Shown here piece by piece: positions 27,491 to 37,220 of a stretch of DNA of 59,424 bases. Origin of the DNA: Cytophagales bacterium (lineage in GTDB: Bacteria; Bacteroidota; Bacteroidia; Cytophagales; Cyclobacteriaceae); contig JAAEPI010000290.1 in the NCBI GenBank assembly GCA_024232835.1, forward strand, positions 1-59,424, in the 5' to 3' direction. The number at the start of each line of letters is the position of its first letter. Within the stretch, counting starts at the first letter, position 1. A program made the translations under genes and the position numbers. The notes beneath the pieces are model-generated. The model did no database searches. It saw only the letters and a program-made list of their open reading frames with translations, and was not told the DNA's origin.

Positions 27491-27851
27491 TTTTAGATGT
27501 TTTAAAATTTAGAATAAGAATGACGATCCAAATAGCAATTCTGAATGTCATGGCTTTCATGCTTTCCATAGCAGCAAGATCACTAAAAACAGTAGCAAGA
27601 AGAATCAAAACTGAACCATGGGCGGCAACCATAAATGCAGAAGCACCTATTACTAAGAAATGTTTCTTCCAGATCAATACAGATACTACCATTGCTAAGA
27701 TTCCTGTCAGAACATTGTAACCAACCAGCCACTCGAGAACGTTGTAGTCTGGTGTACTTATGCCGAGTAATACACTTGACCCTGCAATGACAGACATCAC
27801 TCCTATAAAAAGGGCCAGGGCTGCTGCTATTTTATGTTTTGAGAATTTCAT
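27480..27851 (-). CDS. Small integral membrane protein of the MMPL operon
   Basis: MKFSKHKIAAALALFIGVMSVIAGSSVLLG..., four hydrophobic segments. Confidence 0.6.
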   Translation of the reverse strand: MKFSKHKIAAALALFIGVMSVIAGSSVLLGISTPDYNVLEWLVGYNVLTGILAMVVSVLIWKKHFLVIGASAFMVAAHGSVLILLATVFSDLAAMESMKAMTFRIAIWIVILILNFKTSKNED

Positions 27852-27889
27852 TTCTGTGTCGTTTAATTTTAACTGCAACGAGACGTCTA

Positions 27890-28660
27890 TTACAAACCTT
27901 TGATCATGGCTCGTTGTGTAAAGTAGGTGTCCCCAATTCCATTTTCGATATTAATATTGGTTAGCCCGATTACAGTTTTGTGCTCTCGTTGTACATTTTC
28001 CATTTCCTGTGTCACGATGATCCAGTAGCCTACTAGCTTTTCGTACTCTGTGATCGATAAGATTTTGAGCAATTCTTCATCTTCATCGTAAAATTCAATC
28101 TTGAGTGGAATCCATTTGTCTTTAATAACCCACGCAACTCGTTTTGAATATTGACCTTCCTCCTTTGGCGTGCTTTCCACAACATAGCACGTTTCGCCAT
28201 TGAGTGTTTCAGTCTTCAATAACTTGTGTAAATCCTTGTTAGGATTTCTTTTCTCCATGTCTTCATAGGTAAAATCAGATCCCATGAAGTAATCGTCTTT
28301 GCTGCCACCTGAAATTCGCTTCACCTTTTTTAGTGCGGGCAAATACAGCCATTGGTCATCATCACGATCATCATCATAACTGTAGTTCATAAATGAAGTA
28401 TTCTTCACATCGGCAGGTGATTTGAAGAACATGGTTGATTTTTCAGTATCACCGTAATCTTTGAAGAATTGATGCAAGAAGCGTTGACGCTCTTTCCCTT
28501 TGCTATTAATTAGGGCCATTGTCATGTCTGATTCTCCATTTTCAGGAGCTGATCTGTTAAATACTTTGTCGGCTATTTCATTGCCTGTCTGAGCCAAAGC
28601 GTTGCTTACGCCCATTGTGCCAACAAGAGCTAGCAGGATAATTATTTTATACTTTTTCAT
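27890..28660 (-). CDS. Outer membrane lipoprotein-sorting-like protein (LolA-like fold)
   Basis: ERQRFLHQFFKDYGDTEKSTMFFKSPADVKNTSFMNYSYDDDRDDDQWLYLPALKKVKRISGGSKDDYFMGSDFTYEDM. Confidence 0.85.
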   Translation of the reverse strand: MKKYKIIILLALVGTMGVSNALAQTGNEIADKVFNRSAPENGESDMTMALINSKGKERQRFLHQFFKDYGDTEKSTMFFKSPADVKNTSFMNYSYDDDRDDDQWLYLPALKKVKRISGGSKDDYFMGSDFTYEDMEKRNPNKDLHKLLKTETLNGETCYVVESTPKEEGQYSKRVAWVIKDKWIPLKIEFYDEDEELLKILSITEYEKLVGYWIIVTQEMENVQREHKTVIGLTNINIENGIGDTYFTQRAMIKGL

Positions 28661-28685
28661 AATTTTTATGATTTTGCTATTGATA

Positions 28686-30980
28686 TTATTTTTTCTTCTT
28701 AAAGTAAATATTGGTGATATAGAGTACGAGGAACATAATTGTTACAGTACCGAAAAAGCTGGTAAACATGTTCAGTGATACGATGGCTCCAAGCGCCTGA
28801 TTAGGCAAGAACTCCGATACCAGCAACACAAGGAATCCGGCAATGACCACAATTGCATTGAACGAAATTGCACGTCCTGAGTGACTCATCGTTTTTGTTA
28901 TTGTGAGTTCTTTATCACTGGTCGCAAGTGCATTGATTTTGTATCTGTCAATAAAATGGACGGCATAATCAATACCGATTCCAATGGCAATACTTGAGAT
29001 TAAAGCAGTAGTAGTTTCTAGTGGAATATTCAACCATCCAAGTACACCAAAAGAAATTATAGCTGTGATCAAAATTGGGATAGTACCAATGAACCCTACT
29101 TTCCAGCTTTTAAACATAAGAGCTAGCAGGATTAAAACGATAAAGAAGGAAAGTACCAAACTTTTTATCTGACCTTCCAGTATCAAATTATTGAATAGAA
29201 GTAACGTGTAGCCACTTCCTGCAAAATTCACATCTACCCCAAGAGCTTTGAAGTCATTTTTATAGGTTTCCAGGTGTTCTAGTATGTCTTCAAGCGTTTT
29301 AGAATTATCTGTTTTCACCTGAAAATTGTAATTGCCAGTTTTAAAATCTTCATCAACCACTTCCCACAATTTGTCAGGATCTCCGCTCATTTCGTAGAGT
29401 AGGATGTATTGTGCAACTAAGTCACTTTTGTCAGGAATCGAATTGAATTCTTCACGATCTTCATTCAATACCTTGTTCATGCGTTTCAGAAAATCATTCA
29501 AACTGATACCTCCACCAATTTGGTCAAACTTGACAATAGTTTCATTCATCATCTTCTCTGCCAGATTAAGTACCTCAGGTGACTTGAACGTATTCTCCTC
29601 GTCCCCTTCAAGGATCACATTGATCGAGGTAGTGCCCATGAATTTATCATTGACAAAGGCATCTGTCTGAACGATTGGATTCGAGGCAGGGAATCTTTCA
29701 AGAAAACTGGAGTTGATCCAGACTTTAGAAGCACCAAAGCCAAAAAATAGGACGAATAATACAGTCCAAACAACGTATGCTTTTTTGTATTTGGTAATAT
29801 TCAAAGCAAACCATTCAGAAGCCTTTGAAAAAGTATCGGATTTCATTTCTGATCTCTTGGTTCTGCGAGGAAGTCCGAATAACTGCGTTCCTGCAGGAAT
29901 CACCACCAGAGATAGCACCATGGCAAAAAGCACGCCCAATGCTGCAAAAACAGCGAAGTACTTAATGGGGTAAACCTCAGAAGTCAATAATGAAAGAAAG
30001 CCTACTGCTGTAGTAATGGAGGTCATGACTACTGGCTTCCACATTTCAGAAATCATATTGCTGATTTTCTCCTCCTTTGTTTTGTCTTTATTGGAGGTCA
30101 TGTATAGCTGTAAATGGCTAAACATGTGAATCCCATCGGCCACACCAATGGCAATCAATAAGACAGGAATGAGTGTGGTGACTGCATAAATCGGGATACT
30201 AAATGCAGCCATGATTCCGAATGACCACATGGTTGAAAAAATGACTACCATCATGGATAGAATGGTAGCTTTAAAGCTTTTGAGAACGAACATCAATACC
30301 ACGACGATGAGAACCATGACGATGGGCAGCATGGTTTTCATATCCTTGGGCATAAGGATGGCCATTGTACCTTCTATTATTGGTTGGCCAGCGACATATA
30401 GTTTATCCCCATCCCCTTGGTATGAATCCGCCAAGTCTACAATGGAGTGATAGAAATCTTCAGTGAAGACTTCATCATCTATTTTGGTAATGATCAATGT
30501 GGCTGTCTGGTCTTCCGATACTATCAGACCATGGATCATGTCATTGGTTGTGACAGCATCGACTATGCTGAGAAGTTTTTTGTCAGCCGTTGGGACTTTC
30601 TTATAAAATTCATCGATCTCCAGTCCTTCTTCCGATCCTCTGATATTATCAGCTGTGTATAGTGAGGTAATATCAGATTTTTGTATTTCCTCCATCCTAC
30701 CAAGAGTCTTGGTCAGATCCTTCACTTTTTGGAGGGTGGTAGGATTATAGACTCCTTCCTTGTTTTCAATAGCAATGACCATTGCATCTCGAATGTCAAA
30801 AAGTTCTTCGGCTTCATCACTATTCGTAAATGAAGGATGGTCTTTGGGCATGTATTCATCCAGATCTGTTTCCAAATAGATATTCTTGACCATGACGACT
30901 ATCGAGGCAATTGTGAACAGAAGTGTCACAACCAAGATGCCGATGTTGTTTTTGAGTATAAATGATGTAATTCTATTCAT
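28686..30980 (-). CDS. MMPL/RND family transporter
   Basis: Two repeated multi-TM halves; IAIGVADGIHMFSHL and SSIAIGIGIDYAVHFIDRY. Confidence 0.9.
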   Translation of the reverse strand: MNRITSFILKNNIGILVVTLLFTIASIVVMVKNIYLETDLDEYMPKDHPSFTNSDEAEELFDIRDAMVIAIENKEGVYNPTTLQKVKDLTKTLGRMEEIQKSDITSLYTADNIRGSEEGLEIDEFYKKVPTADKKLLSIVDAVTTNDMIHGLIVSEDQTATLIITKIDDEVFTEDFYHSIVDLADSYQGDGDKLYVAGQPIIEGTMAILMPKDMKTMLPIVMVLIVVVLMFVLKSFKATILSMMVVIFSTMWSFGIMAAFSIPIYAVTTLIPVLLIAIGVADGIHMFSHLQLYMTSNKDKTKEEKISNMISEMWKPVVMTSITTAVGFLSLLTSEVYPIKYFAVFAALGVLFAMVLSLVVIPAGTQLFGLPRRTKRSEMKSDTFSKASEWFALNITKYKKAYVVWTVLFVLFFGFGASKVWINSSFLERFPASNPIVQTDAFVNDKFMGTTSINVILEGDEENTFKSPEVLNLAEKMMNETIVKFDQIGGGISLNDFLKRMNKVLNEDREEFNSIPDKSDLVAQYILLYEMSGDPDKLWEVVDEDFKTGNYNFQVKTDNSKTLEDILEHLETYKNDFKALGVDVNFAGSGYTLLLFNNLILEGQIKSLVLSFFIVLILLALMFKSWKVGFIGTIPILITAIISFGVLGWLNIPLETTTALISSIAIGIGIDYAVHFIDRYKINALATSDKELTITKTMSHSGRAISFNAIVVIAGFLVLLVSEFLPNQALGAIVSLNMFTSFFGTVTIMFLVLYITNIYFKKKK

Positions 30981-30991
30981 GATAATTTCTA

Positions 30992-31009
30992 TTAGTGAGT
31001 ATTCACTAA
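30992..31009. promoter_or_regulatory. TetR operator-like palindrome upstream of MMPL operon
   Basis: TTAGTGA-GTAT-TCACTAA, perfect 7-4-7 palindrome. Confidence 0.75.
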
Positions 31010-31165
31010 CTAAGTAGTGTAAATTTTTTTATTTTGTCAGTATCAAATAGCTTTTCAAAACGGCGTTGACTTTATGCTTGACCATTGGCTCAATCTTCAC
31101 ATAGGTTACAGCAAAAAGAGAAATTTCGGAGACAAGCCTTTCATTTTTATTTATATTTTGAATAT

Positions 31166-31756
31166 TCATTTTGGAGATTTTTTAATTAATAGTTCAATGG
31201 TTTGGAAAAGATTTTTTCCTTCTGCTCTCAAATTAAAATTGAAGTTTGATAACCTCCACTTAAGCAACATAAAGCGCATACTTCCCATGATCACCGAGGT
31301 TAGCTGATCATAGCTAATATCATTTCTGACGCTACCTTCTCCCTGACCAGTTTGAATTATTTTCCCCATCAATGTTCGCTTTTCAGTCATAATCTCAGCG
31401 ACAGCTTTAGACAGCACATTGTCATATTGAAAGCTTGTTTCGGCAAAAATGATCATAATAACGGCAGGAGATTCAGAGAAATGGTTAAACTGAAATTTGA
31501 TAATGGAATGAATTTTTTCTATTGCAGAGTAATTAGAATCTATGATTTGCGACATCCCATGTACTAGAATTTCCTTGTAATACTGAAGGACAGATTCAAG
31601 GATTTCAATTTTTCCTTTGTAATGACGGTACAAGGCTGGTTCAGAAAAACCGATTTCGGCTGCCAGATTCTTTGTTGTAAGATTCTGAATGCCCTTTTCA
31701 CCAATCAATTTCGTGACCGCTTCTATGATTTCAATTTGTCTTGGGGTGTAATCCAT
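31166..31756 (-). CDS. TetR family transcriptional regulator
   Basis: RQIEIIEAVTKLIGEKGIQNLTTKNLAAEIGFSEPALYRHYKGKIEILESVL HTH. Confidence 0.9.
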   Translation of the reverse strand: MDYTPRQIEIIEAVTKLIGEKGIQNLTTKNLAAEIGFSEPALYRHYKGKIEILESVLQYYKEILVHGMSQIIDSNYSAIEKIHSIIKFQFNHFSESPAVIMIIFAETSFQYDNVLSKAVAEIMTEKRTLMGKIIQTGQGEGSVRNDISYDQLTSVIMGSMRFMLLKWRLSNFNFNLRAEGKNLFQTIELLIKKSPK

Positions 31757-31765
31757 GATGCAATG

Positions 31766-31783
31766 TTAGTAAATGCTAACTAA
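31766..31783. promoter_or_regulatory. TetR operator-like site upstream of tetR
   Basis: TTAGTAA-ATGC-TAACTAA, same 7-4-7 layout. Confidence 0.65.
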
Positions 31784-31842
31784 CTAACCAAATTGTTTGA
31801 TTCTTTATATCTCCTAATTGTCATTTTGGTTACGTTAGTCTC

Positions 31843-31861
31843 ATCTGCTGAGCTAGCAGAT
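31843..31861. promoter_or_regulatory. Inverted repeat in tetR/DUF2202 intergenic region
   Basis: ATCTGCT-GAGCT-AGCAGAT. Confidence 0.5.
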
Positions 31862-31869
31862 CGACCTAT

Positions 31870-31883
31870 GTAACAATTGTTAC
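31870..31883. promoter_or_regulatory. Perfect 14-bp palindrome
   Basis: GTAACAATTGTTAC. Confidence 0.5.
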
Positions 31884-31919
31884 GAACCCTCGCTATAATG
31901 AATACGTATTTTGAGATAG

Positions 31920-31937
31920 TTAGTATTCACAAACTAA
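31920..31937. promoter_or_regulatory. TetR operator-like site upstream of DUF2202 gene
   Basis: TTAGTAT-TCAC-AAACTAA, outer arms TTAGT/ACTAA as in the other two sites. Confidence 0.55.
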
Positions 31938-31947
31938 ATTTATTCTT

Positions 31948-32604
31948 ATGAAAACAGTAGTAATTGCCCTCCTAAGTCTCAGCTTTACAGTTGGTGCTTG
32001 TGATAGTTCATTCGACGATATCAAGTCTGAGAATGAAAGACTCACCGAACAAATAAATGTACTCCCAAAGGAACCCCTAAGTGAAGCAGAAGCATCTGCT
32101 TTACTTTTTATGAGGGAGGAAGAAAAGCTAGCGCGTGATGTTTATGACTACATGTATGACACATGGGGAGCAAAGCCATTTTCCAATATATCGGTAAGTG
32201 AGCAAAAGCACATGGACGCAGTACTACAGCTAATTGACAAGTATGAGCTAAATGATCCTGCGGGTAATAATCAACCAGGAATTTTTGTAAACACTGATTT
32301 ACAGCAATTGTACAATGCGTTGATATCACAAGGGGAAATTAGTTTGGAGCAAGCCTTTAGGGTAGGTGCTGCGATTGAGGAAATTGACATTATTGACCTT
32401 CGTGTTGCTGCTGTAGATAATCAGGATATAATTCTAGTTTTTGATAACCTGGAGAAGGGTTCAAGAAATCATATAAGAGCGTATGTTTCTAATCTTGAGA
32501 ATTTGAATGTGACTTATTTGCCACAATTTATGTCTCAAGAAGATTACGATGAAATAATTAACTCACCCATGGAGCGGGGAGGAAATGGTCGAAGAAGAAG
32601 ATAG
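31948..32604 (+). CDS. DUF2202 ferritin-like lipoprotein
   Basis: FMREEEKLARDVYDYMYDTWGAKPFSNISVSEQKHMDAVLQLIDKYELNDP. Confidence 0.85.
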   Translation: MKTVVIALLSLSFTVGACDSSFDDIKSENERLTEQINVLPKEPLSEAEASALLFMREEEKLARDVYDYMYDTWGAKPFSNISVSEQKHMDAVLQLIDKYELNDPAGNNQPGIFVNTDLQQLYNALISQGEISLEQAFRVGAAIEEIDIIDLRVAAVDNQDIILVFDNLEKGSRNHIRAYVSNLENLNVTYLPQFMSQEDYDEIINSPMERGGNGRRRR

Positions 32605-32610
32605 AAATTG

Positions 32611-32671
32611 TTGAAACCAACATGATCATAATTGTCCTGCGGATGGACGATTCGGGTTATGTTGGTTTCAA
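32611..32671 (+). other. Long nested inverted repeat (possible attenuator/terminator)
   Basis: TTGAAACCAACAT (32611-32623) / ATGTTGGTTTCAA (32659-32671) enclosing AATTGTCC (32630-32637) / GGACGATT (32645-32652). Confidence 0.65.
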
Positions 32672-32699
32672 TTTAACCCACTAAATCAATTATAAACAG

Positions 32700-33215
32700 A
32701 TGAGTAATAACATAAAGGAAGCCATGAAAAACTTAAACCAACTAAACCTCATCTTTATCACTTTGGTGCTATCCTCAATTGTCCTTTCAAGTTGTGGCAA
32801 TATAGAAACCAAAGCACAAGTTGATATGAGTTATTTGAATCTGGCAAATGCTGAAGAAGTACTTGATGCTCAAGACAAAGGATACGAACTTCTAAAGTCG
32901 ACTTGCTACGCGTGTCATAATCCTGCTGCAGGATCTCACGATGAAATGCTTGCGCCCCCTTTGGCAGGAATCAAAATGAGGTACAAAAGGGGATATGAAA
33001 ATCGTGAAGAATTCGTAGCTGCCATGTCGAAACATGTTTCAAATCCATCAGAGGAATCTGCACTTATGAAAGGGCCAATTAAACGATTTGGGTTAATGCC
33101 CAACTTGAATCTCATGGATGAGGATGTTCGGCTAATTGTCGAATATATCTATGATAATGACCTGGACGAACCTGATTGGTTCGCTGATCATGCGAAGAAA
33201 ATGCATAAGAACTAA
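32700..33215 (+). CDS. c-type cytochrome lipoprotein
   Basis: Lipobox VLSSCGN; heme motif CYACHN; LMPNLNLMDEDVRLIVEYIYDND. Confidence 0.85.
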   Translation: MSNNIKEAMKNLNQLNLIFITLVLSSIVLSSCGNIETKAQVDMSYLNLANAEEVLDAQDKGYELLKSTCYACHNPAAGSHDEMLAPPLAGIKMRYKRGYENREEFVAAMSKHVSNPSEESALMKGPIKRFGLMPNLNLMDEDVRLIVEYIYDNDLDEPDWFADHAKKMHKN

Positions 33216-33233
33216 CCTTAGATATTAACTAAA

Positions 33234-33734
33234 ATGAACAAATTACTATTATTATCCATCGTAGTTCTCAGTGCAAACTGCGTTGGAATAAAGGTAAACT
33301 CAGTCTATGATACAAGCATTGATTTTGAAACGTATGAGACCTTCTCCTGGATGCAGGGTCAAACTCAATACCAGGGGCCAAAGTATGGTTTTAGTGCTGA
33401 GCGACTTGAGACGATCCAGAGAACTATCAAGGAAGAGCTTGAGTCGAAAGGCTTTTCGAATGTAGAAAGCAATCCTAATTTATTGGTTGGCTTTCACATA
33501 GCCCTTGAGGAGAAGCAGACAAAACTTGTCAACGACTCTGAAATGTTGAATCCTTACAATGAGCAGATCAAATATTGGGACGGGCATGAAGATTATTACA
33601 ACCAGAAAGTTTATAATTTTCTGAAAGGAACTCTGATTATTGACATAATAGATGCTAAAGGAGGCAATGTGATCTGGCAAGGAACGGCACAGAGGACTAG
33701 GAGAGTGTACCTACGTAAATCCAGAAGAGATTAA
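33234..33734 (+). CDS. DUF4136 family lipoprotein
   Basis: IKVNSVYDTSIDFETYETFSWMQ...GTLIIDIIDAKGGNVIWQGTAQ. Confidence 0.8.
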   Translation: MNKLLLLSIVVLSANCVGIKVNSVYDTSIDFETYETFSWMQGQTQYQGPKYGFSAERLETIQRTIKEELESKGFSNVESNPNLLVGFHIALEEKQTKLVNDSEMLNPYNEQIKYWDGHEDYYNQKVYNFLKGTLIIDIIDAKGGNVIWQGTAQRTRRVYLRKSRRD

Positions 33735-33866
33735 GAAAGGGATAAAAAACGTGCTAAGAAATATCCTCCAGAAGGGAGTTGATTCTGATTTAAATCATTT
33801 GTAATCAAAGTCTTCATCATTTCAAATGCTACAAAGCGATTTTAGTTTTAAGTAAAGATTAGAATC

Positions 33867-34754
33867 ATGAAGACACTTCTTATTCCGACAGATTTTTCAG
33901 AAACGAGTGAGGCAGCCATAGACTTTGGCATGCAGTTGGCTGAGCGGCATGGCTATGATGTCATTCTACAACATTCGGTAGAATTTGTACCTACGTATGA
34001 GGCCATGTACATTGACGCAATTAATGTCAGATCTTTTACCCAAGAGATTGTTGAAGATTGCGAAATCCGTTTGGACAATTTAGTCCGAAAGCATAATCAG
34101 AGCCAGGTTAAGGTGACGAAGCGATTGATGGTGGGAAGCTTAATTTCTGACCTACAAAGTTTAGTTAAGGTAGAACAAATTGATTTGATTGTGATGGGAA
34201 CAAGAGGAGCTTCGGGGTTAAAAGAATTTTTTGTTGGATCTAATACAGAGAAGGTAGTAAGACTCGTTAATTGTCCTGTCATTTCTATTCCGGAAAAAAC
34301 AAAATTTAAAGAAGTGCGAAAAATATTGGTGCCTGTTGACATGCGTGAACTACGGCCAAAATTCCTTAATAAAATCTCAAAATTCCAGCAGTTATTCGCA
34401 GCGTCTATTGAATTCATTTGGGTTAAGACTCCACATTCTATTGAGAGTTCTGAATTGGTCACAGATGCGTTAAATAGTTTATTAAGTAAATACGAAATTG
34501 CCTCCAGTTCTTTTTCTATCATCCGAGATATTTTCCCTGATGAAGGAATTATAAAATATTCGAAAGAATCAGATGCAGATATGATTGCGATGGCAACTCA
34601 TGCTAGAAGAGGGCTTGCCCATTTATTTTCGGGCAGCCTGACGGAGGATGTGCTTAATCATCTAAATATTCCACTCTGGTCCTTCAAATTGGATGAATCC
34701 GAGGATATTATAGATTTAGTCGATTTTCAAGACTTTCAAGAAATGTCGAAGTGA
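33867..34754 (+). CDS. Universal stress protein, tandem Usp domains
   Basis: LLIPTDFSETSEAAIDFGMQLAERHGYD...LIVMGTRGASGLKEFFVGSNTEKVVRLVNCPVISIP; second half MIAMATHARRGLAHLFSGS. Confidence 0.9.
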   Translation: MKTLLIPTDFSETSEAAIDFGMQLAERHGYDVILQHSVEFVPTYEAMYIDAINVRSFTQEIVEDCEIRLDNLVRKHNQSQVKVTKRLMVGSLISDLQSLVKVEQIDLIVMGTRGASGLKEFFVGSNTEKVVRLVNCPVISIPEKTKFKEVRKILVPVDMRELRPKFLNKISKFQQLFAASIEFIWVKTPHSIESSELVTDALNSLLSKYEIASSSFSIIRDIFPDEGIIKYSKESDADMIAMATHARRGLAHLFSGSLTEDVLNHLNIPLWSFKLDESEDIIDLVDFQDFQEMSK

Positions 34755-34772
34755 CCAACAAACGAATAAACT

Positions 34773-35615
34773 ATGAAAAAGATATTAGTACCTGTTGACT
34801 TTTCTCCCAGTTCGGAGAATGCACTGGATTTTGCGATGCAGCTCAATGAAATTATTAAAGGAAAGATTACCCTCCTTCATGTGCTAGAGTTGCCGGCAAG
34901 TTCTGTAAACTATGGTGGAGACATGACCGCAGCGACTGCTGAAGTTGTCTATCGTCGTGAATTGATAGAAGGCACTTCTACAAAACTCCATGAGCTCGAG
35001 GATAAAGTTCGAGCCACAGGCCAAGAGGCGTCTATCAAGATGGAGTTTGGGAGTCCATATAAGGGAATTGGTAAAGAGCTATCTGAAGAGGGGGCTGATT
35101 GGATAATCATGGGATCTAAGGGAGCTTCTGGGTTGAAAGAAATATTTGTTGGGTCTAATGCTGAGCGAGTGATTAGGCACTCCAAATGTCCTGTTATTAC
35201 AATCAAAGAGAAGGTAGATTTGAGAACCATGAAGAGTATGGTATTCGCGTCTGACCTTTCTATGGATCAGGACGGAATAGCTGGCAAGGCGCAGCAGATA
35301 CAAGAATTACTGGGATTGAATATGCACATTCTTCGAGTGAAGACCCCCTACAACTATCTGACAGAAGAAGTTGCGAAAGACCAACTGGAAGAGTTTGCAG
35401 AAAGAAATGGATTAGTTGACTACTCGCTTAGCACAATTGAAGCGGATTTTTCAGAAGATGGAATCATAAAATTTGCAGAAGAACAAAAGGCAGGACTAAT
35501 TGTGATGGGTACACATGGGCGAACTGGCATTGCACATTTGTTTGGAGGAAGTAGGGCCGAAGATGTAGCCAATCATTCTAAGATTCCTTTGTTAACCTTC
35601 AAAATTGAAGGCTAG
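34773..35615 (+). CDS. Universal stress protein, tandem Usp domains (paralog of preceding gene)
   Basis: ILVPVDFSPSSENALDFAMQL...WIIMGSKGASGLKEIFVGSNAERVIRHSKCPVITI; LIVMGTHGRTGIAHLFGGS. Confidence 0.9.
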   Translation: MKKILVPVDFSPSSENALDFAMQLNEIIKGKITLLHVLELPASSVNYGGDMTAATAEVVYRRELIEGTSTKLHELEDKVRATGQEASIKMEFGSPYKGIGKELSEEGADWIIMGSKGASGLKEIFVGSNAERVIRHSKCPVITIKEKVDLRTMKSMVFASDLSMDQDGIAGKAQQIQELLGLNMHILRVKTPYNYLTEEVAKDQLEEFAERNGLVDYSLSTIEADFSEDGIIKFAEEQKAGLIVMGTHGRTGIAHLFGGSRAEDVANHSKIPLLTFKIEG

Positions 35616-35656
35616 TCGATAGATTTTCGGGAGGACATGATGTAATTGACGTGAAA

Positions 35657-35688
35657 AAAAAGGATCCCGCCTCTGGCGGAATCCTTTT
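35657..35688. terminator. Bidirectional terminator between usp and lpdA
   Basis: AAAAGGATCCCGCC-TCTG-GCGGAATCCTTTT. Confidence 0.8.
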
Positions 35689-35704
35689 GTTGAACCTATT
35701 TTCA

Positions 35705-37099
35705 TTACAAATGTATCACCTCATCATATGCTGCCGCTGCAGCTTCCATCACCGCTTCGCTCATGGTAGGATGGGGGTGTACCGACTTGATGATCTCGTG
35801 CCCGGTCGTTTCTAATTTCCTTGCCACAACTGCCTCTGCTATCATTTCCGTGACATTAGCTCCTATCATGTGTGCACCAAGCCATTCGCCGTACTTGGCA
35901 TCAAAAATCACTTTCACAAAACCATCAGACACTCCGGCGGCTTTCGCTTTTCCACTTGCTGAGAAAGGGAACTTCCCAACTTTGATTTCATAGCCGGCTT
36001 CCTTGGCGGCTTTTTCTGTAAAACCAACAGAAGCCACTTCTGGAGAACAATAAGTACAACCTGGGATGTTGTTGTAATTCAATGGTTCTACATGCATGCC
36101 CTTAATTTTTTCCACGCAGATAATTCCTTCAGCAGAAGCTACATGTGCTAACGCCTGACCTTTCACGATATCACCAATGGCGTACACGCCATTGATGTTG
36201 GTCTTGTAGTAATCGTCAACCAGAACTTTTCCCTTTTCGGTTTTAACACCAGTTTCTTCCAACCCTAAATTTTCAATGTTAGTTGACACACCCACGGCTG
36301 ACAGCACGATATCACAGTCAATCACTTCTTCGCCTTTCTTTGTCTTCACGGTTACTTTGCATCCTGCTCCTTTAGTATCAACCTTCGTTACTTCTGAACT
36401 GGTCATGATCTTCATGCCCGACTTTTTGAATGTACGGGCCAACTGCTTACTCACATCTTCATCTTCAACAGGCACGATGGTGTCCATGAATTCTACAACC
36501 GTGACTTCTGTACCGATGCTTTTGTAGAAATAGGCAAATTCAACTCCGATAGCACCAGATCCTACAACTACCATTTTCTTGGGTTGCTTAGGTAGTACCA
36601 TTGCTTCTCTGTAACCGATAATTTTCTTTCCATCAATGGGGAGATTAGGTAGTTCTTTTGAACGTGCGCCTGTAGCAAGAATGATGTGACCAGCTTCATA
36701 TACACTTACTTTTCCAGCCTCATCTTTCACTTCTACTTTCTTACCTTTCTTCAGTGTGCCGTATCCCGCGATGTGATCTATCTTGTTTTTCTTGAAAAGA
36801 AATTGAATCCCTTTGCTCATGCCGGCTGCCACCTCTCGACTTCTACTGACCATCCCTTTGAAATCCGCCTTGGCACCTTTCACTTCAATTCCATAATCGT
36901 CCGCATGATTGATGTAATCAAAAACCTGAGCGCTTTTCAGCAAGGCTTTGGTCGGAATACATCCCCAGTTCAGACAGATTCCACCAAGTTCAGAACGCTC
37001 AACAACGCCTACTTTCATGCCGAGCTGAGAAGCTCTGATTGCAGCCACATACCCTCCAGGGCCACTACCGATTACTATTAGATCATATTTAGAAGCCAT
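35705..37099 (-). CDS. lpdA: Dihydrolipoyl dehydrogenase
   Basis: GSGPGGYVAAIRASQLG, GGICLNWGCIPTKALL redox motif, HPHPTMSEAVMEAA. Confidence 0.95.
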   Translation of the reverse strand: MASKYDLIVIGSGPGGYVAAIRASQLGMKVGVVERSELGGICLNWGCIPTKALLKSAQVFDYINHADDYGIEVKGAKADFKGMVSRSREVAAGMSKGIQFLFKKNKIDHIAGYGTLKKGKKVEVKDEAGKVSVYEAGHIILATGARSKELPNLPIDGKKIIGYREAMVLPKQPKKMVVVGSGAIGVEFAYFYKSIGTEVTVVEFMDTIVPVEDEDVSKQLARTFKKSGMKIMTSSEVTKVDTKGAGCKVTVKTKKGEEVIDCDIVLSAVGVSTNIENLGLEETGVKTEKGKVLVDDYYKTNINGVYAIGDIVKGQALAHVASAEGIICVEKIKGMHVEPLNYNNIPGCTYCSPEVASVGFTEKAAKEAGYEIKVGKFPFSASGKAKAAGVSDGFVKVIFDAKYGEWLGAHMIGANVTEMIAEAVVARKLETTGHEIIKSVHPHPTMSEAVMEAAAAAYDEVIHL

Positions 37100-37220
37100 A
37101 CTATTTTTCTATTAAAACGAGGCGCAAAGATAAGTCGAGTTTGGGAGTGAATTTGAAATTTGAGCAACCATTCGCTATTATTTCTATTATTTTAGCGGAC
37201 TAATAATACAACCTTGAAAC

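Noticed and set aside
28984-30662. Plus ORFs opposite the MMPL transporter
   Set aside because: Shadow ORFs without motifs; the minus frame is clearly coding.
33867-35615. Adjacent Usp genes as a novel system
   Set aside because: Two similar tandem-domain Usp paralogs look like ordinary gene duplication.
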